Assembly: GCF_030160015.1 (NCBI RefSeq)
Contig: NZ_BSNN01000002.1
Coordinates: 744,001-808,000, forward strand
DNA from: Amylibacter marinus
GTDB lineage: Bacteria; Pseudomonadota; Alphaproteobacteria; Rhodobacterales; Rhodobacteraceae
Reading direction: 5' to 3'
DNA length: 64,000 bases
Shown piece by piece: positions 46,571 through 54,781 of this stretch. A model generated the notes under the pieces. The model was not told where the DNA came from, made no database searches, and was given only the letters and a program-made list of their open reading frames with translations. Both the position numbers and the translations under genes were made by a program. Position 1 is the first letter of the stretch. Each line of letters starts with the position of its first letter.

Positions 46571-49006
46571 ATGACCGCAGGTCAGGATTGGTCCAAGCAT
46601 ATGGGCCAAAACATGAAGCACCAAGACCTAGAGAAACAACGACAACCAGCGGTAAACGGCGTGAAATCCCTGCCACAGACGCCGCAATCAGTGCTCTTCT
46701 ACGGGTGTCTGTTTGAACAGGGGCGCGCGCAAACTGCCGAGGCAGTTCAATTCAATGCTCGACTGATCGAGACTGGGTGGGATTTACACACGGTTTCTGG
46801 TCGAACCGATACGCTGAATCAAAAGATCGTTAACTATCGCACCCCCTATAAGTTTAAACGATCTGTTGCGTTTCTGGCTAAATATGACCGTGTTATCATC
46901 CAGTTAGCAGAATTCGCCCACCCCAGTTATCAATGCGGAACCATATGGCGCAAAACCAAAGAGCGGGTTCGCATGCATCGGATGTTAAATTTGCTCATTC
47001 AATCAGGACATCGAGTGCATTTGGTTGGCACCCGACGTCAGATGTTTCAATCCGGCCTCGTACATCTGCCCAAACATGCCAGCTTCGACACCCTGCCTGC
47101 GCTTTTGTGTGCGTTGGGGGGCGTTGAGCCGCCCCTCAAATCCAAGAGTATCCAACGGGCAACACGTGTTCTGTACGATCACGCCAATTACCTTCATCAA
47201 GACGGGCGTTTTACGGCGACACGGTTGCACAGCCAACTTCAACATCAGGCGCATCCAGACGACGATCTTGTAAAAATCTGCGAGTTCGCCCAAAGCTCTG
47301 CGTTCTTTCGTCATGGGCTGGTCACACGGGTGCGTCGCGCGCGCATTCAGCCCAGCGCACCCGCAGTTCAGACCACGCCCCCCCATCCTCTGCGCGATAT
47401 CGCGATGCATAATGCCGAAGAGTCGGGTTTACCCAGATACGCCCTACATCTGCGGGCATTTTTTGGGCTGACAACGACATATCCCATCGCAACGCACCAG
47501 CAAAAAGAAGCGTTTTTGCGCTGGTATGTAGAAAAATCACGTGAACGATTGCCTGATTTTTGGGTACCCCGCCCAACCGATGATCGTCCCAATTTGGACA
47601 CGGATGCCAGTAAGGATGCCCTAGATATCGCACATTATCTAGAAGACCCAAATCACGCTAAGCTGTGCAATCCCGAAATTCGCGCGCTATTGCAAAAACG
47701 TGTTTGCGAGACTGGGCCCACCGGATTGGCTATTCTGTTGGCACTGTTGGTGCGACTGCCTGTCAGTCAGGAGGTGCTGGATAACCCATGGCAGGCGGGG
47801 GAAATCGCACACTGGTTTAGCAAGGTCGTATTAAATATCGAGCCAGAGCTAGGCCCACGAAATGCTCCTCTGCTCTCACAAAGCACGGGCAGGTGCATTG
47901 CGCAGATATCTGGGTTGTCGAATGGTGGGTCGGGATTGGCTGTGAATTTTGAGATGACACGACAGGCCTTGGACAAGTTATCGATCCCTGCAACCCTATT
48001 AGATGTTGAAAACAGAGCGCCCCCACAACAGCACACGAGCCATAGCGCGCAGACCAAAGTGCGCAAAAATTTCATCATCCATCACGTCAACGCAGATCGC
48101 GTGCCTCTGGCCTGTATGACCCCACAGCTGTGTCACCGGAACGATATTTTTCATATCGGATATTTCCTATGGGAAACCAGCGCCTTGCCAGAGATCCATC
48201 AACTGGGCATCGATTTGATGAATGAGATTTGGACTCCCAGCACATTCGTAACCGATCTTTACCGCGCCAACAGCAATCAAGTGGTAAAAACAATGGGCAA
48301 GTCAATTCCTCAACTATCAGATCTAGCGAATATGGCGGATAAAGCCACGCGCGATCCGAACTCTTTCACGGTTGTGAATGCCTTTGATTTTCACTCTTCG
48401 CTAGAACGTAAGAACCCTCTTGCTACGCTTATTGGATTTCAACGCGCCTTCCCGAAAAAACAATACCCACATGCGCGCTTGATCCTGAAATCAACACCCA
48501 GCGCATCCGGGCATTGGGGTGATCCAAACGATCAATTGGCACAAATTCGCAAGGCTCAAATCCAGGATTCTCGGATAAAATTGATCGAAGAGCGCATCCC
48601 TACGCTACAGTTTTTTCAACTAATTGCTCAGGCCGATTGTGTTGTTTCCAGCCATCGAGGCGAGGGTTTTGGGTATCTACCAGCCTATGCTCTGGCGCTG
48701 AAACGGCCGCTGATATGCACCAATTGGGGGGGAAATACCGATTTTTGCACGAAAAGAACCAGCCTATTGCTAGAGCCTAACCTAATACCTGTACCACAGG
48801 GGCATTCAATTTATGAGGCAAAGGGTGCGCAATGGGCCAATGTAGATCCAAACCAAATTGCTACGCATCTGCATTCTGTATTAGACGACCCGTTGCAGGC
48901 AAAAAAACGTGCGCAAAAAGGGTTTGATGAGGTTTGGGCGCGTTACGCCCCCGAAACCTATGCCAACAGTATTTCGCAGCGATTACAGGATCTAGGCTTG
49001 ATCTAG
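46571..49006 (+). CDS. Large glycosyltransferase: unknown N-terminal domain plus GT4-like GT-B domain
   Basis: Up to 811 residues, no membrane segment. The C-terminal ~370 residues look like a complete GT-B glycosyltransferase of family 4 type: GLSNGGSGLAVNFEMTRQAL near 458, GYFLWETSALP, NAFDFHSSLERKNP near 618, and the donor-binding segment HRGEGFGYLPAYALA near 697 followed by NWGGNTDF. The N-terminal ~400 residues begin with a Rossmann-like VLFYGCLFEQG and are not recognised. Start is uncertain: ATG 46571 lacks a ribosome binding site; ATG 46601 or 46613 are alternatives. Confidence 0.68.
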   Translation: MTAGQDWSKHMGQNMKHQDLEKQRQPAVNGVKSLPQTPQSVLFYGCLFEQGRAQTAEAVQFNARLIETGWDLHTVSGRTDTLNQKIVNYRTPYKFKRSVAFLAKYDRVIIQLAEFAHPSYQCGTIWRKTKERVRMHRMLNLLIQSGHRVHLVGTRRQMFQSGLVHLPKHASFDTLPALLCALGGVEPPLKSKSIQRATRVLYDHANYLHQDGRFTATRLHSQLQHQAHPDDDLVKICEFAQSSAFFRHGLVTRVRRARIQPSAPAVQTTPPHPLRDIAMHNAEESGLPRYALHLRAFFGLTTTYPIATHQQKEAFLRWYVEKSRERLPDFWVPRPTDDRPNLDTDASKDALDIAHYLEDPNHAKLCNPEIRALLQKRVCETGPTGLAILLALLVRLPVSQEVLDNPWQAGEIAHWFSKVVLNIEPELGPRNAPLLSQSTGRCIAQISGLSNGGSGLAVNFEMTRQALDKLSIPATLLDVENRAPPQQHTSHSAQTKVRKNFIIHHVNADRVPLACMTPQLCHRNDIFHIGYFLWETSALPEIHQLGIDLMNEIWTPSTFVTDLYRANSNQVVKTMGKSIPQLSDLANMADKATRDPNSFTVVNAFDFHSSLERKNPLATLIGFQRAFPKKQYPHARLILKSTPSASGHWGDPNDQLAQIRKAQIQDSRIKLIEERIPTLQFFQLIAQADCVVSSHRGEGFGYLPAYALALKRPLICTNWGGNTDFCTKRTSLLLEPNLIPVPQGHSIYEAKGAQWANVDPNQIATHLHSVLDDPLQAKKRAQKGFDEVWARYAPETYANSISQRLQDLGLI

Positions 49007-49033
49007 GCTCGCCTTCATTCATAGAATGAAAAG

Positions 49034-49474
49034 ATGGCAGTAGATGGCAAAAAGCTGGGAAAATTATTGGCAAGGGGTGTAACGCGCCACCTTGCGCAAT
49101 TGAATTATCGTACTTTGACTGAATTCACCCTGAGCACTGGGCGCAGGGTCGATGTGATTGGACTGGGCCCTAGAGGGGAGGTTTGGATTGTTGAATGCAA
49201 ATCCAGTAAGGCGGATTTTCAATCTGATTCTAAGTGGATGGACTATTTGGAATGGTGTGACCGATTTTTCTGGGCCACGCCACTAGGTTTCCCGCTAGAC
49301 ATCCTGCCCAAAAATATGGGGATCATTTGCGCAGACCCCTATGGTGCAGAAATCGTTGCACCAGCGGCAGAAACCAAGCTTTCAGCACCACGTCGCAGAA
49401 GTCTTACGCTGCAATTTGCCCGCAACAGTGCCCAAAGGTTACATGCCCTAACCGATCCTAAAATTGATACCTAG
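49034..49474 (+). CDS. MmcB-family DNA repair protein (PD-(D/E)XK-like)
   Basis: A 146-residue protein matching the alphaproteobacterial MmcB family, studied in Caulobacter as a DNA-damage gene. The nuclease-like core shows GRRVDVIGLGPRG, then EVWIVECKSSKADF, that is D-x(n)-E-x-K near residues 39-57. It is 27 bases after the glycosyltransferase stop. I saw no GTTC-N7-GTTC SOS box directly upstream. Confidence 0.78.
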   Translation: MAVDGKKLGKLLARGVTRHLAQLNYRTLTEFTLSTGRRVDVIGLGPRGEVWIVECKSSKADFQSDSKWMDYLEWCDRFFWATPLGFPLDILPKNMGIICADPYGAEIVAPAAETKLSAPRRRSLTLQFARNSAQRLHALTDPKIDT

Positions 49475-49477
49475 CAG

Positions 49478-49660
49478 CTACTTAGCTCGCGCAGCGGCAG
49501 CGGCGGCGCGAATCTCTTCTGCGATCTCTTCGGCCTCTTCAGGTTCGAAATCCATTGGAACCTCGAAACCATTCCCTTCGATATACAAACGGACCATTCC
49601 CGAGCTGGTCGGGCCAATTTGCAGGTTAGCTTCGATATCTGATGCGGAATTAATACCCAT
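49478..49660 (-). CDS. DUF6324 small protein
   Basis: A 60-residue acidic protein, MGINSASDIEANLQIGPT start, a short beta-like part (MVRLYIEGNGFEVPMDF) and an acidic-to-alanine helix (EPEEAEEIAEEIRAAAAA). It matches a small protein family conserved in Rhodobacterales; function unknown. ATG 49660 follows AAGGATAG. It is convergent with the mmcB gene. Confidence 0.75.
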   Translation of the reverse strand: MGINSASDIEANLQIGPTSSGMVRLYIEGNGFEVPMDFEPEEAEEIAEEIRAAAAAARAK

Positions 49661-49727
49661 TTTTCTATCCTTTTTGTCGTGCATGCTCGCTATCAACAGA
49701 AAGTCACAAATTCAAGCCCGATCGCTA

Positions 49728-49755
49728 TTGATAGTTGTTTGCGCATAGGTTACAT
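49728..49755 (+). promoter_or_regulatory. Candidate promoter of tRNA-His
   Basis: TTGATA (49728-49733) and TTACAT (49750-49755) are spaced by 16 bases, and end 12 bases before the mature tRNA 5' end. Confidence 0.4.
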
Positions 49756-49767
49756 GACCCGAGATGT

Positions 49768-49844
49768 GCCGGCGTAGCTCAGTAGGTTAGAGCGCTTGAT
49801 TGTGGATCAAGAGGCCCCCCGTTCGAGCCGGGGCGCTGGTACCA
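49768..49844 (+). tRNA. tRNA-His (GTG), without encoded G-1
   Basis: Acceptor GCCGGCG pairs with CGCTGGT (two G-T wobbles); D-arm GCTC/GAGC; anticodon arm CTTGA-TTGTGGA-TCAAG with anticodon GTG; T-arm CCCCG/CGGGG with TTCGAGC; discriminator A73 and encoded CCA. The base before position 1 is T, so the normally universal G-1 is not encoded and position 73 is A rather than C. Confidence 0.95.
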
Positions 49845-49855
49845 TCCCCCCAAAC

Positions 49856-50848
49856 TTAATCTTCGTTGTGGATTGTAACTTGGCCGCCACCAGATTTTTT
49901 TGAATCATACATTGCTTGGTCCGTAGAATTGTATGCCTCGTCAAAATCACACGGGCTATCGATAATTCGTATTCCGATGCTGGCGCTAATGCGGCATTTT
50001 TCACCCTGAAAATTGATGGGCTTTTCCAGCTCTTCTATAATCCGATGCGAAAGCCGCTTTACCGCTTTTACATCAGAAAAATCGCCAAGCAGCAGAACGA
50101 ACTCGTCGCCCCCTGCCCGTACCACCAAATCCGATGGGCGCGTTAACAGGCCCAATTTTTCGCTAACAATTTTCAGCACCCGATCCCCAGCGGCATGCCC
50201 CAGCGTATCATTGATCGATTTAAACCGATCTAGATCGATCAGCACCAAGGCGAAGGGAATGAATTTCTGACGCCGCATGATCCGATTAACAAAGGCATGT
50301 AGCGCACGCCGATTGTGCAATCCCGTCAGCGGGTCTCTATCAGCCTTGGCATAGGCCTCTTTGCGATCCTTGTTCATCTCAATCGCTACTTTTCGAGATT
50401 CCCGCAATAGGGCCTGCTGTACCTCGATTAAATAGATCATATCGATACTGGGATCGGTAGGGGCAAAATCAGTGGCAACCAAGTTTAGATTTTCGATAAT
50501 ATGAATGGCGTTCACGCCAAGGGAAAAATTCACCAAGTACCCCTGTTCCATGGGTAGTTTATGGGCGATTGCGTTCAGGCGCTTTGCATTTCCATTACAC
50601 AGGTTGACCCGCAGGGACTGTTCCCCATCAGCTTCGCCCTTTGCGGATTGCATGAATAGTTGTGGATTGCGCAGCTCGAAATGATCAAAGAAGCTAGAGC
50701 CTACGGCCGAGTCTTCGTTTAATATCTTATGCAATGTTGGCCCTAAATGGATTAATTTAAAACCATTATCCAGCATGCAGTGCATAGGCATAAACCGATC
50801 CATGAACATCCATGATGTGGTTAAGCTTTTGGTTGAGAATTGAAACAT
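49856..50848 (-). CDS. HNOBA-GGDEF diguanylate cyclase, partner of H-NOX
   Basis: 330 residues. Residues ~20-125 resemble the HNOBA (H-NOX-associated, PAS-like) domain (MLDNGFKLIHLGPTLHKIL). A linker helix (about 135-168) leads to a GGDEF domain: DPLTGLHNRR near 172, LIDLDRFKSIND near 204 and the active site GGDEF at 246-250. The product inhibition site RxxD (RPSD, 237-240) is five residues before it. It should synthesise c-di-GMP under control of the H-NOX protein encoded 8 bases upstream. ATG 50848 follows AGGGGATCGG. Confidence 0.88.
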   Translation of the reverse strand: MFQFSTKSLTTSWMFMDRFMPMHCMLDNGFKLIHLGPTLHKILNEDSAVGSSFFDHFELRNPQLFMQSAKGEADGEQSLRVNLCNGNAKRLNAIAHKLPMEQGYLVNFSLGVNAIHIIENLNLVATDFAPTDPSIDMIYLIEVQQALLRESRKVAIEMNKDRKEAYAKADRDPLTGLHNRRALHAFVNRIMRRQKFIPFALVLIDLDRFKSINDTLGHAAGDRVLKIVSEKLGLLTRPSDLVVRAGGDEFVLLLGDFSDVKAVKRLSHRIIEELEKPINFQGEKCRISASIGIRIIDSPCDFDEAYNSTDQAMYDSKKSGGGQVTIHNED

Positions 50849-50856
50849 CCGATCCC

Positions 50857-51438
50857 CTAAGCGGCGCTGGGTTGGGAATTTAGCCCAGCATCGTTAAATA
50901 TATGTATTCTGAAGATATCGCGGTCTATTCCACCCTGAACACGTGGTTGATGCGTTACCGTAACCAGCGCCCCATAATCATCAGCCATGGCCCGCAACAG
51001 CCCTAAAAACACCGCACCATACCCTTGTTTTTCGAATTCATATTTCACGATAAATTCGTCGGCCGCTTTGCGGTCAACCTGCATTAGGGGCATATCAAGA
51101 TCGGGTATGGCGATCGATGCGCGGTCATAAACATCCTCAAGAGAGTGGAGGAAGCCAACATAGTTAACCCCGCCCAATCTCAACAGGCGCCGCACCGAAG
51201 GCGAGCAATGTTCGGAGACAAGAAATGTACCAAAATCTTCTAGAATTTCATCGCGCTTGCGTTGAACAATCTGCGAAATTGAATCCAATATCAGTTCGGA
51301 ATAGAATTCATCGTAGGGCAACACCGTTTCGAAATTTTGAAACGGCAAATCCGCATCTGCGCAGACTTCATGCCAGACCTCACTTCCATATATACTGACA
51401 ACGAAACACTGTAGTCCGCGATTTACCATTCCATGCAT
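50857..51438 (-). CDS. H-NOX (HNOB) heme nitric-oxide-binding-type protein
   Basis: A stand-alone H-NOX domain of 193 residues (MHGMVNRGLQCFV start, VLPYDEFY, LEDFGTFLV). The proximal heme ligand is His98 (FLHSLEDV), and Pro112 follows (IPDLDMP). The heme-propionate motif YxSxR is degenerate: Tyr133 is kept but Ser and Arg are replaced (YEFEK). The end of the fold is normal (GLLRAMADDYGALV). It likely senses NO and controls the adjacent cyclase. Of three ATGs in a row, 51438 has the best-spaced GGGA. Confidence 0.85.
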   Translation of the reverse strand: MHGMVNRGLQCFVVSIYGSEVWHEVCADADLPFQNFETVLPYDEFYSELILDSISQIVQRKRDEILEDFGTFLVSEHCSPSVRRLLRLGGVNYVGFLHSLEDVYDRASIAIPDLDMPLMQVDRKAADEFIVKYEFEKQGYGAVFLGLLRAMADDYGALVTVTHQPRVQGGIDRDIFRIHIFNDAGLNSQPSAA

Positions 51439-51525
51439 CATCATTTCCCATACTGATGCACCCTGTCTACATGGTTTGACTTAAGCAATATTTGAAATTT
51501 TTCATTGGATTTGAATCGAAATGTT

Positions 51526-52218
51526 CTATCTAAGCACCGCTGATAGGCCCCGAATATCATCAAGTATAAGATCAGCCCTGTGCCCCAAATCCGCGCGGCT
51601 CGCCGGCCCCGATAGCACCGCTATATTTTTCCCAACCTTGGCATGATATCCCGCATCCAGATCATGGGTGCTGTCGCCAATCATCGCGACCTCGCTGGGG
51701 TGAAGATTAAATGCCTGACAAAATCCCAGAATGGTGTCTGGAGCCGGTTTTGGGGCATGACCGCTATCATAGCCAATCACGCTGGAAAATAGCCCACGGA
51801 TCGCAAGTTTTTCCAGCTGTTGTTCGGCGGATTTTTCGCTGGCATTTGTTATCACGCCCAGAATGTAGCCCCTAGATTTCAAATCCCCCAGCACCTGATT
51901 CAAATCACAAATTGGCGCTGGTTCCAGATCCTCGAAACAAGCCGCCCCAGCAGAATAAAACAGATCCACATCTAGCGCTGGATAGGCCGCCTGCATGCAA
52001 GCCAAGGTGTCATCAATCGTCCCATTCACGAAACTAGACCCCGCCAGAAAACAACCCCTAGCCGTATCAAACCCACATGCCAGCCCAAGCGCTGAGCGTA
52101 TTTCTGAATCATTCGGTACCAAGTGTTTTAAAAACGCGCCCATCCCAGGGGCCCAGCTTGCTTCGAAATCGATTAACGTGCCGTCTTTATCAAACAACAG
52201 TGCCTTAATAGTCGCCAT
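51526..52218 (-). CDS. HAD-family hydrolase, phosphoglycolate-phosphatase-like
   Basis: 230 residues of HAD superfamily: motif I DKDGTLIDF (Asp10, Asp12), motif II VITNAS near 109, Lys near 145 (APKPAPD) and motif IV GDSTHDLDAG near 168. The cap is helical (subclass I). Substrate probably a small phosphate ester. ATG 52218 starts one base after the DUF3572 stop, so the two are coupled; the frame is open upstream. Confidence 0.85.
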   Translation of the reverse strand: MATIKALLFDKDGTLIDFEASWAPGMGAFLKHLVPNDSEIRSALGLACGFDTARGCFLAGSSFVNGTIDDTLACMQAAYPALDVDLFYSAGAACFEDLEPAPICDLNQVLGDLKSRGYILGVITNASEKSAEQQLEKLAIRGLFSSVIGYDSGHAPKPAPDTILGFCQAFNLHPSEVAMIGDSTHDLDAGYHAKVGKNIAVLSGPASRADLGHRADLILDDIRGLSAVLR

Positions 52219-52219
52219 A

Positions 52220-52501
52220 TCATGTCCAATTCGGTATTTCCCCGCCCGGCAATGCCTGACGAACGTGATACACCATATCGTATTTGTAGCCATGGGCATC
52301 AGAGAATTCGCGCACCCAATCGTCATCCATTAAAATGAAATCCAGAACCGACCCCAAAAACATCGAATCTCGTGCATTGTCCTTGATATCCCCTAGATTT
52401 GCCCCAGTCGCACCAAGGAAGGTCATCAACAGATCCTCATGCCCTGCCAGCCATTCCAAGGCCTTAAGCGCAACAACATCTGCTTGTTCTTTGGATATCA
52501 T
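52220..52501 (-). CDS. DUF3572 protein
   Basis: A 93-residue helical protein matching alphaproteobacterial DUF3572 (ALEWLAGHEDLLMTFLGATG; FLGSVLDFILMDDDWVREF). Function unknown. ATG 52501 follows AGGAAACGAG. It heads a minus-strand run DUF3572-HAD, with H-NOX and HNOBA-GGDEF further down, and is divergent from the PleD-like gene. Confidence 0.85.
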   Translation of the reverse strand: MISKEQADVVALKALEWLAGHEDLLMTFLGATGANLGDIKDNARDSMFLGSVLDFILMDDDWVREFSDAHGYKYDMVYHVRQALPGGEIPNWT

Positions 52502-52596
52502 GGCTCGTTTCCTAAAATTCAAAATCAATTAGAAATGTTTCGTTAACAGATTCAAGGTTAACTGTCTCTTATGAAACTGCGATTTTGAGGTGAAAT

Positions 52597-53946
52597 GTGT
52601 CAGGTAGGATATTAGTAGCGGATTCAATAGCGTCGAACAGAATAGCATTGCGAGCCACATTGATTGACGAGTTTTTCGAGGTGACTTGCTGTGAGGATGT
52701 TGATGATCTGTTACACAATATTTTAAAAGCCCCGCCAGATATCATCATACTATCGGCCCGTTTTGGGCGATCTGACGGTTATGCCGTGGCAAAAAAGATA
52801 AAACTTAATCCCAAGTTCGCTGCAATCCCACTGATTTTAACAGCCGCTACCGGTCAAGAGGTGAACTGGGGCTGCGCCATCACCTCTCTAATTGATGATA
52901 TCAAGGTTTTCCCAAGGGAAAAGTCACAGCTGATCTCTAGCGTTCGGCATCACTATCGCCAGAAACGCGATATCGATACATTGAAAACACATGTCCAAAC
53001 CAAAGAGACCAGCGGATTTCATGATGTTGGGATCGAGTTGGGGAATGGATTTAAGGGCAGAGGGCGAATTACAGTCGTTAGCAACAGCGAGACAGCAAGA
53101 CTAACATTGCCAAAAAGTTTTGCGGTACAGCATCGTTTAGCGACCGCATGCACTATCGCCGATATAACAACAAACACTGATTTGATTATTCTGGATGACA
53201 CCAAACAGCATCTAAAACTACTGGCCGACCTAAAGTCCGACCCCCGCGCGTTGGAAATCCCTATTCTATGCCTGTGGAAGGATTTGCGCAAAAAACACTC
53301 CAAACGATCGCGCGAATTGGGGGCGGCGGATTGTTTGCCCTGCGAGGTGGGGGTGGATCAACTGGCCACGCGCATTCAATCCCTGATCAATGCCTATCGC
53401 TATCGCAACGAGTTGCAGAACCACATGCGAAGCTTGGTAAAAGATGCCAGTTTCGACCCCCTGACCGGATTGTTCAATCGCCGACATGCTGAAAACTATT
53501 TGGCCTCTGCCTTTGATGAAACGAAGATCAAGCCGACGTCCTTGGCCGCCTTGATGCTGGATGTCGATGATTTTAAATCTGTGAATGACCGGTATGGCCA
53601 TCATGCCGGTGATCAAGTGCTAAAAGAGCTGGCCAATCGTCTAAGCAAGAACCTGCGAAAGATGGATTTATTAGCCCGAATTGGCGGAGAAGAGTTTCTG
53701 GTGGTTATCCCCGATACCAATAAAATGCGCACCACTGAAATCGCTGAACGTCTGCGTGGATTAATAGAAGAACAACCCTTTGTCCTGAGCACAAAAAAGC
53801 TATCTCTGAACATCACTGTCAGCATCGGCATAGCCTGTAGAACGGTAGAGCATGAAACCGCAGATCACCTGCTAGACTGTGCTGATCGTGCGTTATATCG
53901 CGCGAAATCCAGCGGCAGAAATTGCATTCATTTACACGCGGCTTAG
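52597..53946 (+). CDS. PleD-like protein: two receiver-like domains plus GGDEF
   Basis: 449 residues. Receiver-like domain 1 (2-120) has Asp9 but Ser53 where PleD has its phospho-acceptor Asp (IIILSARFGRSDGY). Receiver-like domain 2 (about 155-265) is also divergent, as in PleD. The GGDEF domain has DPLTGLFNRR near 287, active site GGEEF (363-367) and the inhibitory RxxD (RKMD, 354-357). The start is GTG at 52597, with GAGG six bases upstream. Domain order and length equal PleD, but control by phosphorylation at domain 1 looks lost. Confidence 0.85.
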   Translation: MSGRILVADSIASNRIALRATLIDEFFEVTCCEDVDDLLHNILKAPPDIIILSARFGRSDGYAVAKKIKLNPKFAAIPLILTAATGQEVNWGCAITSLIDDIKVFPREKSQLISSVRHHYRQKRDIDTLKTHVQTKETSGFHDVGIELGNGFKGRGRITVVSNSETARLTLPKSFAVQHRLATACTIADITTNTDLIILDDTKQHLKLLADLKSDPRALEIPILCLWKDLRKKHSKRSRELGAADCLPCEVGVDQLATRIQSLINAYRYRNELQNHMRSLVKDASFDPLTGLFNRRHAENYLASAFDETKIKPTSLAALMLDVDDFKSVNDRYGHHAGDQVLKELANRLSKNLRKMDLLARIGGEEFLVVIPDTNKMRTTEIAERLRGLIEEQPFVLSTKKLSLNITVSIGIACRTVEHETADHLLDCADRALYRAKSSGRNCIHLHAA

Positions 53947-53948
53947 GG

Positions 53949-54416
53949 TTACTCTGGTCTCTTGCGTTTGCGCTTTTGATCCAAATTTTGCAAAAATTCC
54001 GCCCTCTGAGCATCCGTCATATCAGAGATCACCGCTATCCAAACGCTATCACCCCGCTTGGCCTTCTCGGCCCGATACTGGTTTTGGCGCGCGAAAATCT
54101 CTTCCAGAGTGGCCCTATCATATGGCACGGCGGCAATGGCCGCACGCATTTCACGGCGCAATCCCAGGTGCAGGTCACGTTGCGGTTCGAACTTTTTACG
54201 CGCGGCCTTGAACTGTATGCGCAAATTCGCACGCGCCTCGTCTGGCAGCGCTGAGATCATTTCCCGTGGCCCATGCAAATTTCCAATCTGATGTTTGGAT
54301 TTGGGTGCGGGCTTAACGGCAAATCCGACTACTGCGGCCACGAACAGCACATTCAAGCAGATCGATGCGATCAACAAGGGTTTCTTCCAGCCAGATTTTG
54401 GTGTTTTCTCACTCAT
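53949..54416 (-). CDS. Periplasmic metal-sensor-like protein (Metal_resist/CpxP-type)
   Basis: 155 residues: a membrane anchor (about 14-34) and a helical periplasmic domain resembling the Metal_resist/CpxP group (LPDEARANLRIQFKAARKK; LRREMRAAIAAVPYDRATLEEIFARQNQYR; MTDAQRAEFLQNL). Its ATG overlaps the anti-sigma stop by 4 bases. In context it should modulate the sigma/anti-sigma pair in response to an envelope signal. Confidence 0.75.
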   Translation of the reverse strand: MSEKTPKSGWKKPLLIASICLNVLFVAAVVGFAVKPAPKSKHQIGNLHGPREMISALPDEARANLRIQFKAARKKFEPQRDLHLGLRREMRAAIAAVPYDRATLEEIFARQNQYRAEKAKRGDSVWIAVISDMTDAQRAEFLQNLDQKRKRKRPE

Positions 54417-54781
54417 GATGCATTCTCCAAGAAAGCGACATCAAACAGCGTCGTTTCACCAAAGCTATTGTCCATTTCGTAACCCTCATCTTGGGCGATC
54501 TCGGATTCGATACCAAGAACCATACCCGCAGAAGACGAATAGCCGATATACAACCCAAAGACAGCACAGGCGGTAAGCGCGGCCATGGATGGCCATTCGC
54601 CCGCGGCAAGCAATTTCTGATACCACTGCAATCTGGGCTGTGGGCGCGCGGGCTTTTCATGGGCATTTTGTGCATCCGTCAGGACACGCGCCAAAAACGC
54701 ATCCGAAACAACGGGCAAGGCATCGCGCTCTTGTGCGAACAGTGCATCTAAATGATTCATATCTAATTCGTCATTTTTCAT
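54413..54781 (-). CDS. Probable anti-sigma factor (membrane)
   Basis: 122 residues: a cytoplasmic acidic helix (LDALFAQERDALPVVSDAFLARVLTDA) and one membrane segment (about 67-85), then a short periplasmic tail. Start overlaps the sigma gene stop (ATGA). It has no zinc-binding HxxxCxxC. Similar roseobacter proteins carry misleading names in databases. The anti-sigma role is inferred from position and topology. Confidence 0.7.
   Translation of the reverse strand: MKNDELDMNHLDALFAQERDALPVVSDAFLARVLTDAQNAHEKPARPQPRLQWYQKLLAAGEWPSMAALTACAVFGLYIGYSSSAGMVLGIESEIAQDEGYEMDNSFGETTLFDVAFLENAS

Noticed and set aside
46557-46572. CtrA-like TTAA-N6-TTAA near the glycosyltransferase start
   Set aside because: The spacer is six rather than seven bases, the terminal C is absent, and the site would overlap a possible start codon.
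52543-52562. Two TTAA(C) half-sites between DUF3572 and the PleD-like gene as a CtrA box
   Set aside because: They are separated by 11 bases, which does not fit the 7-base spacing of CtrA sites.
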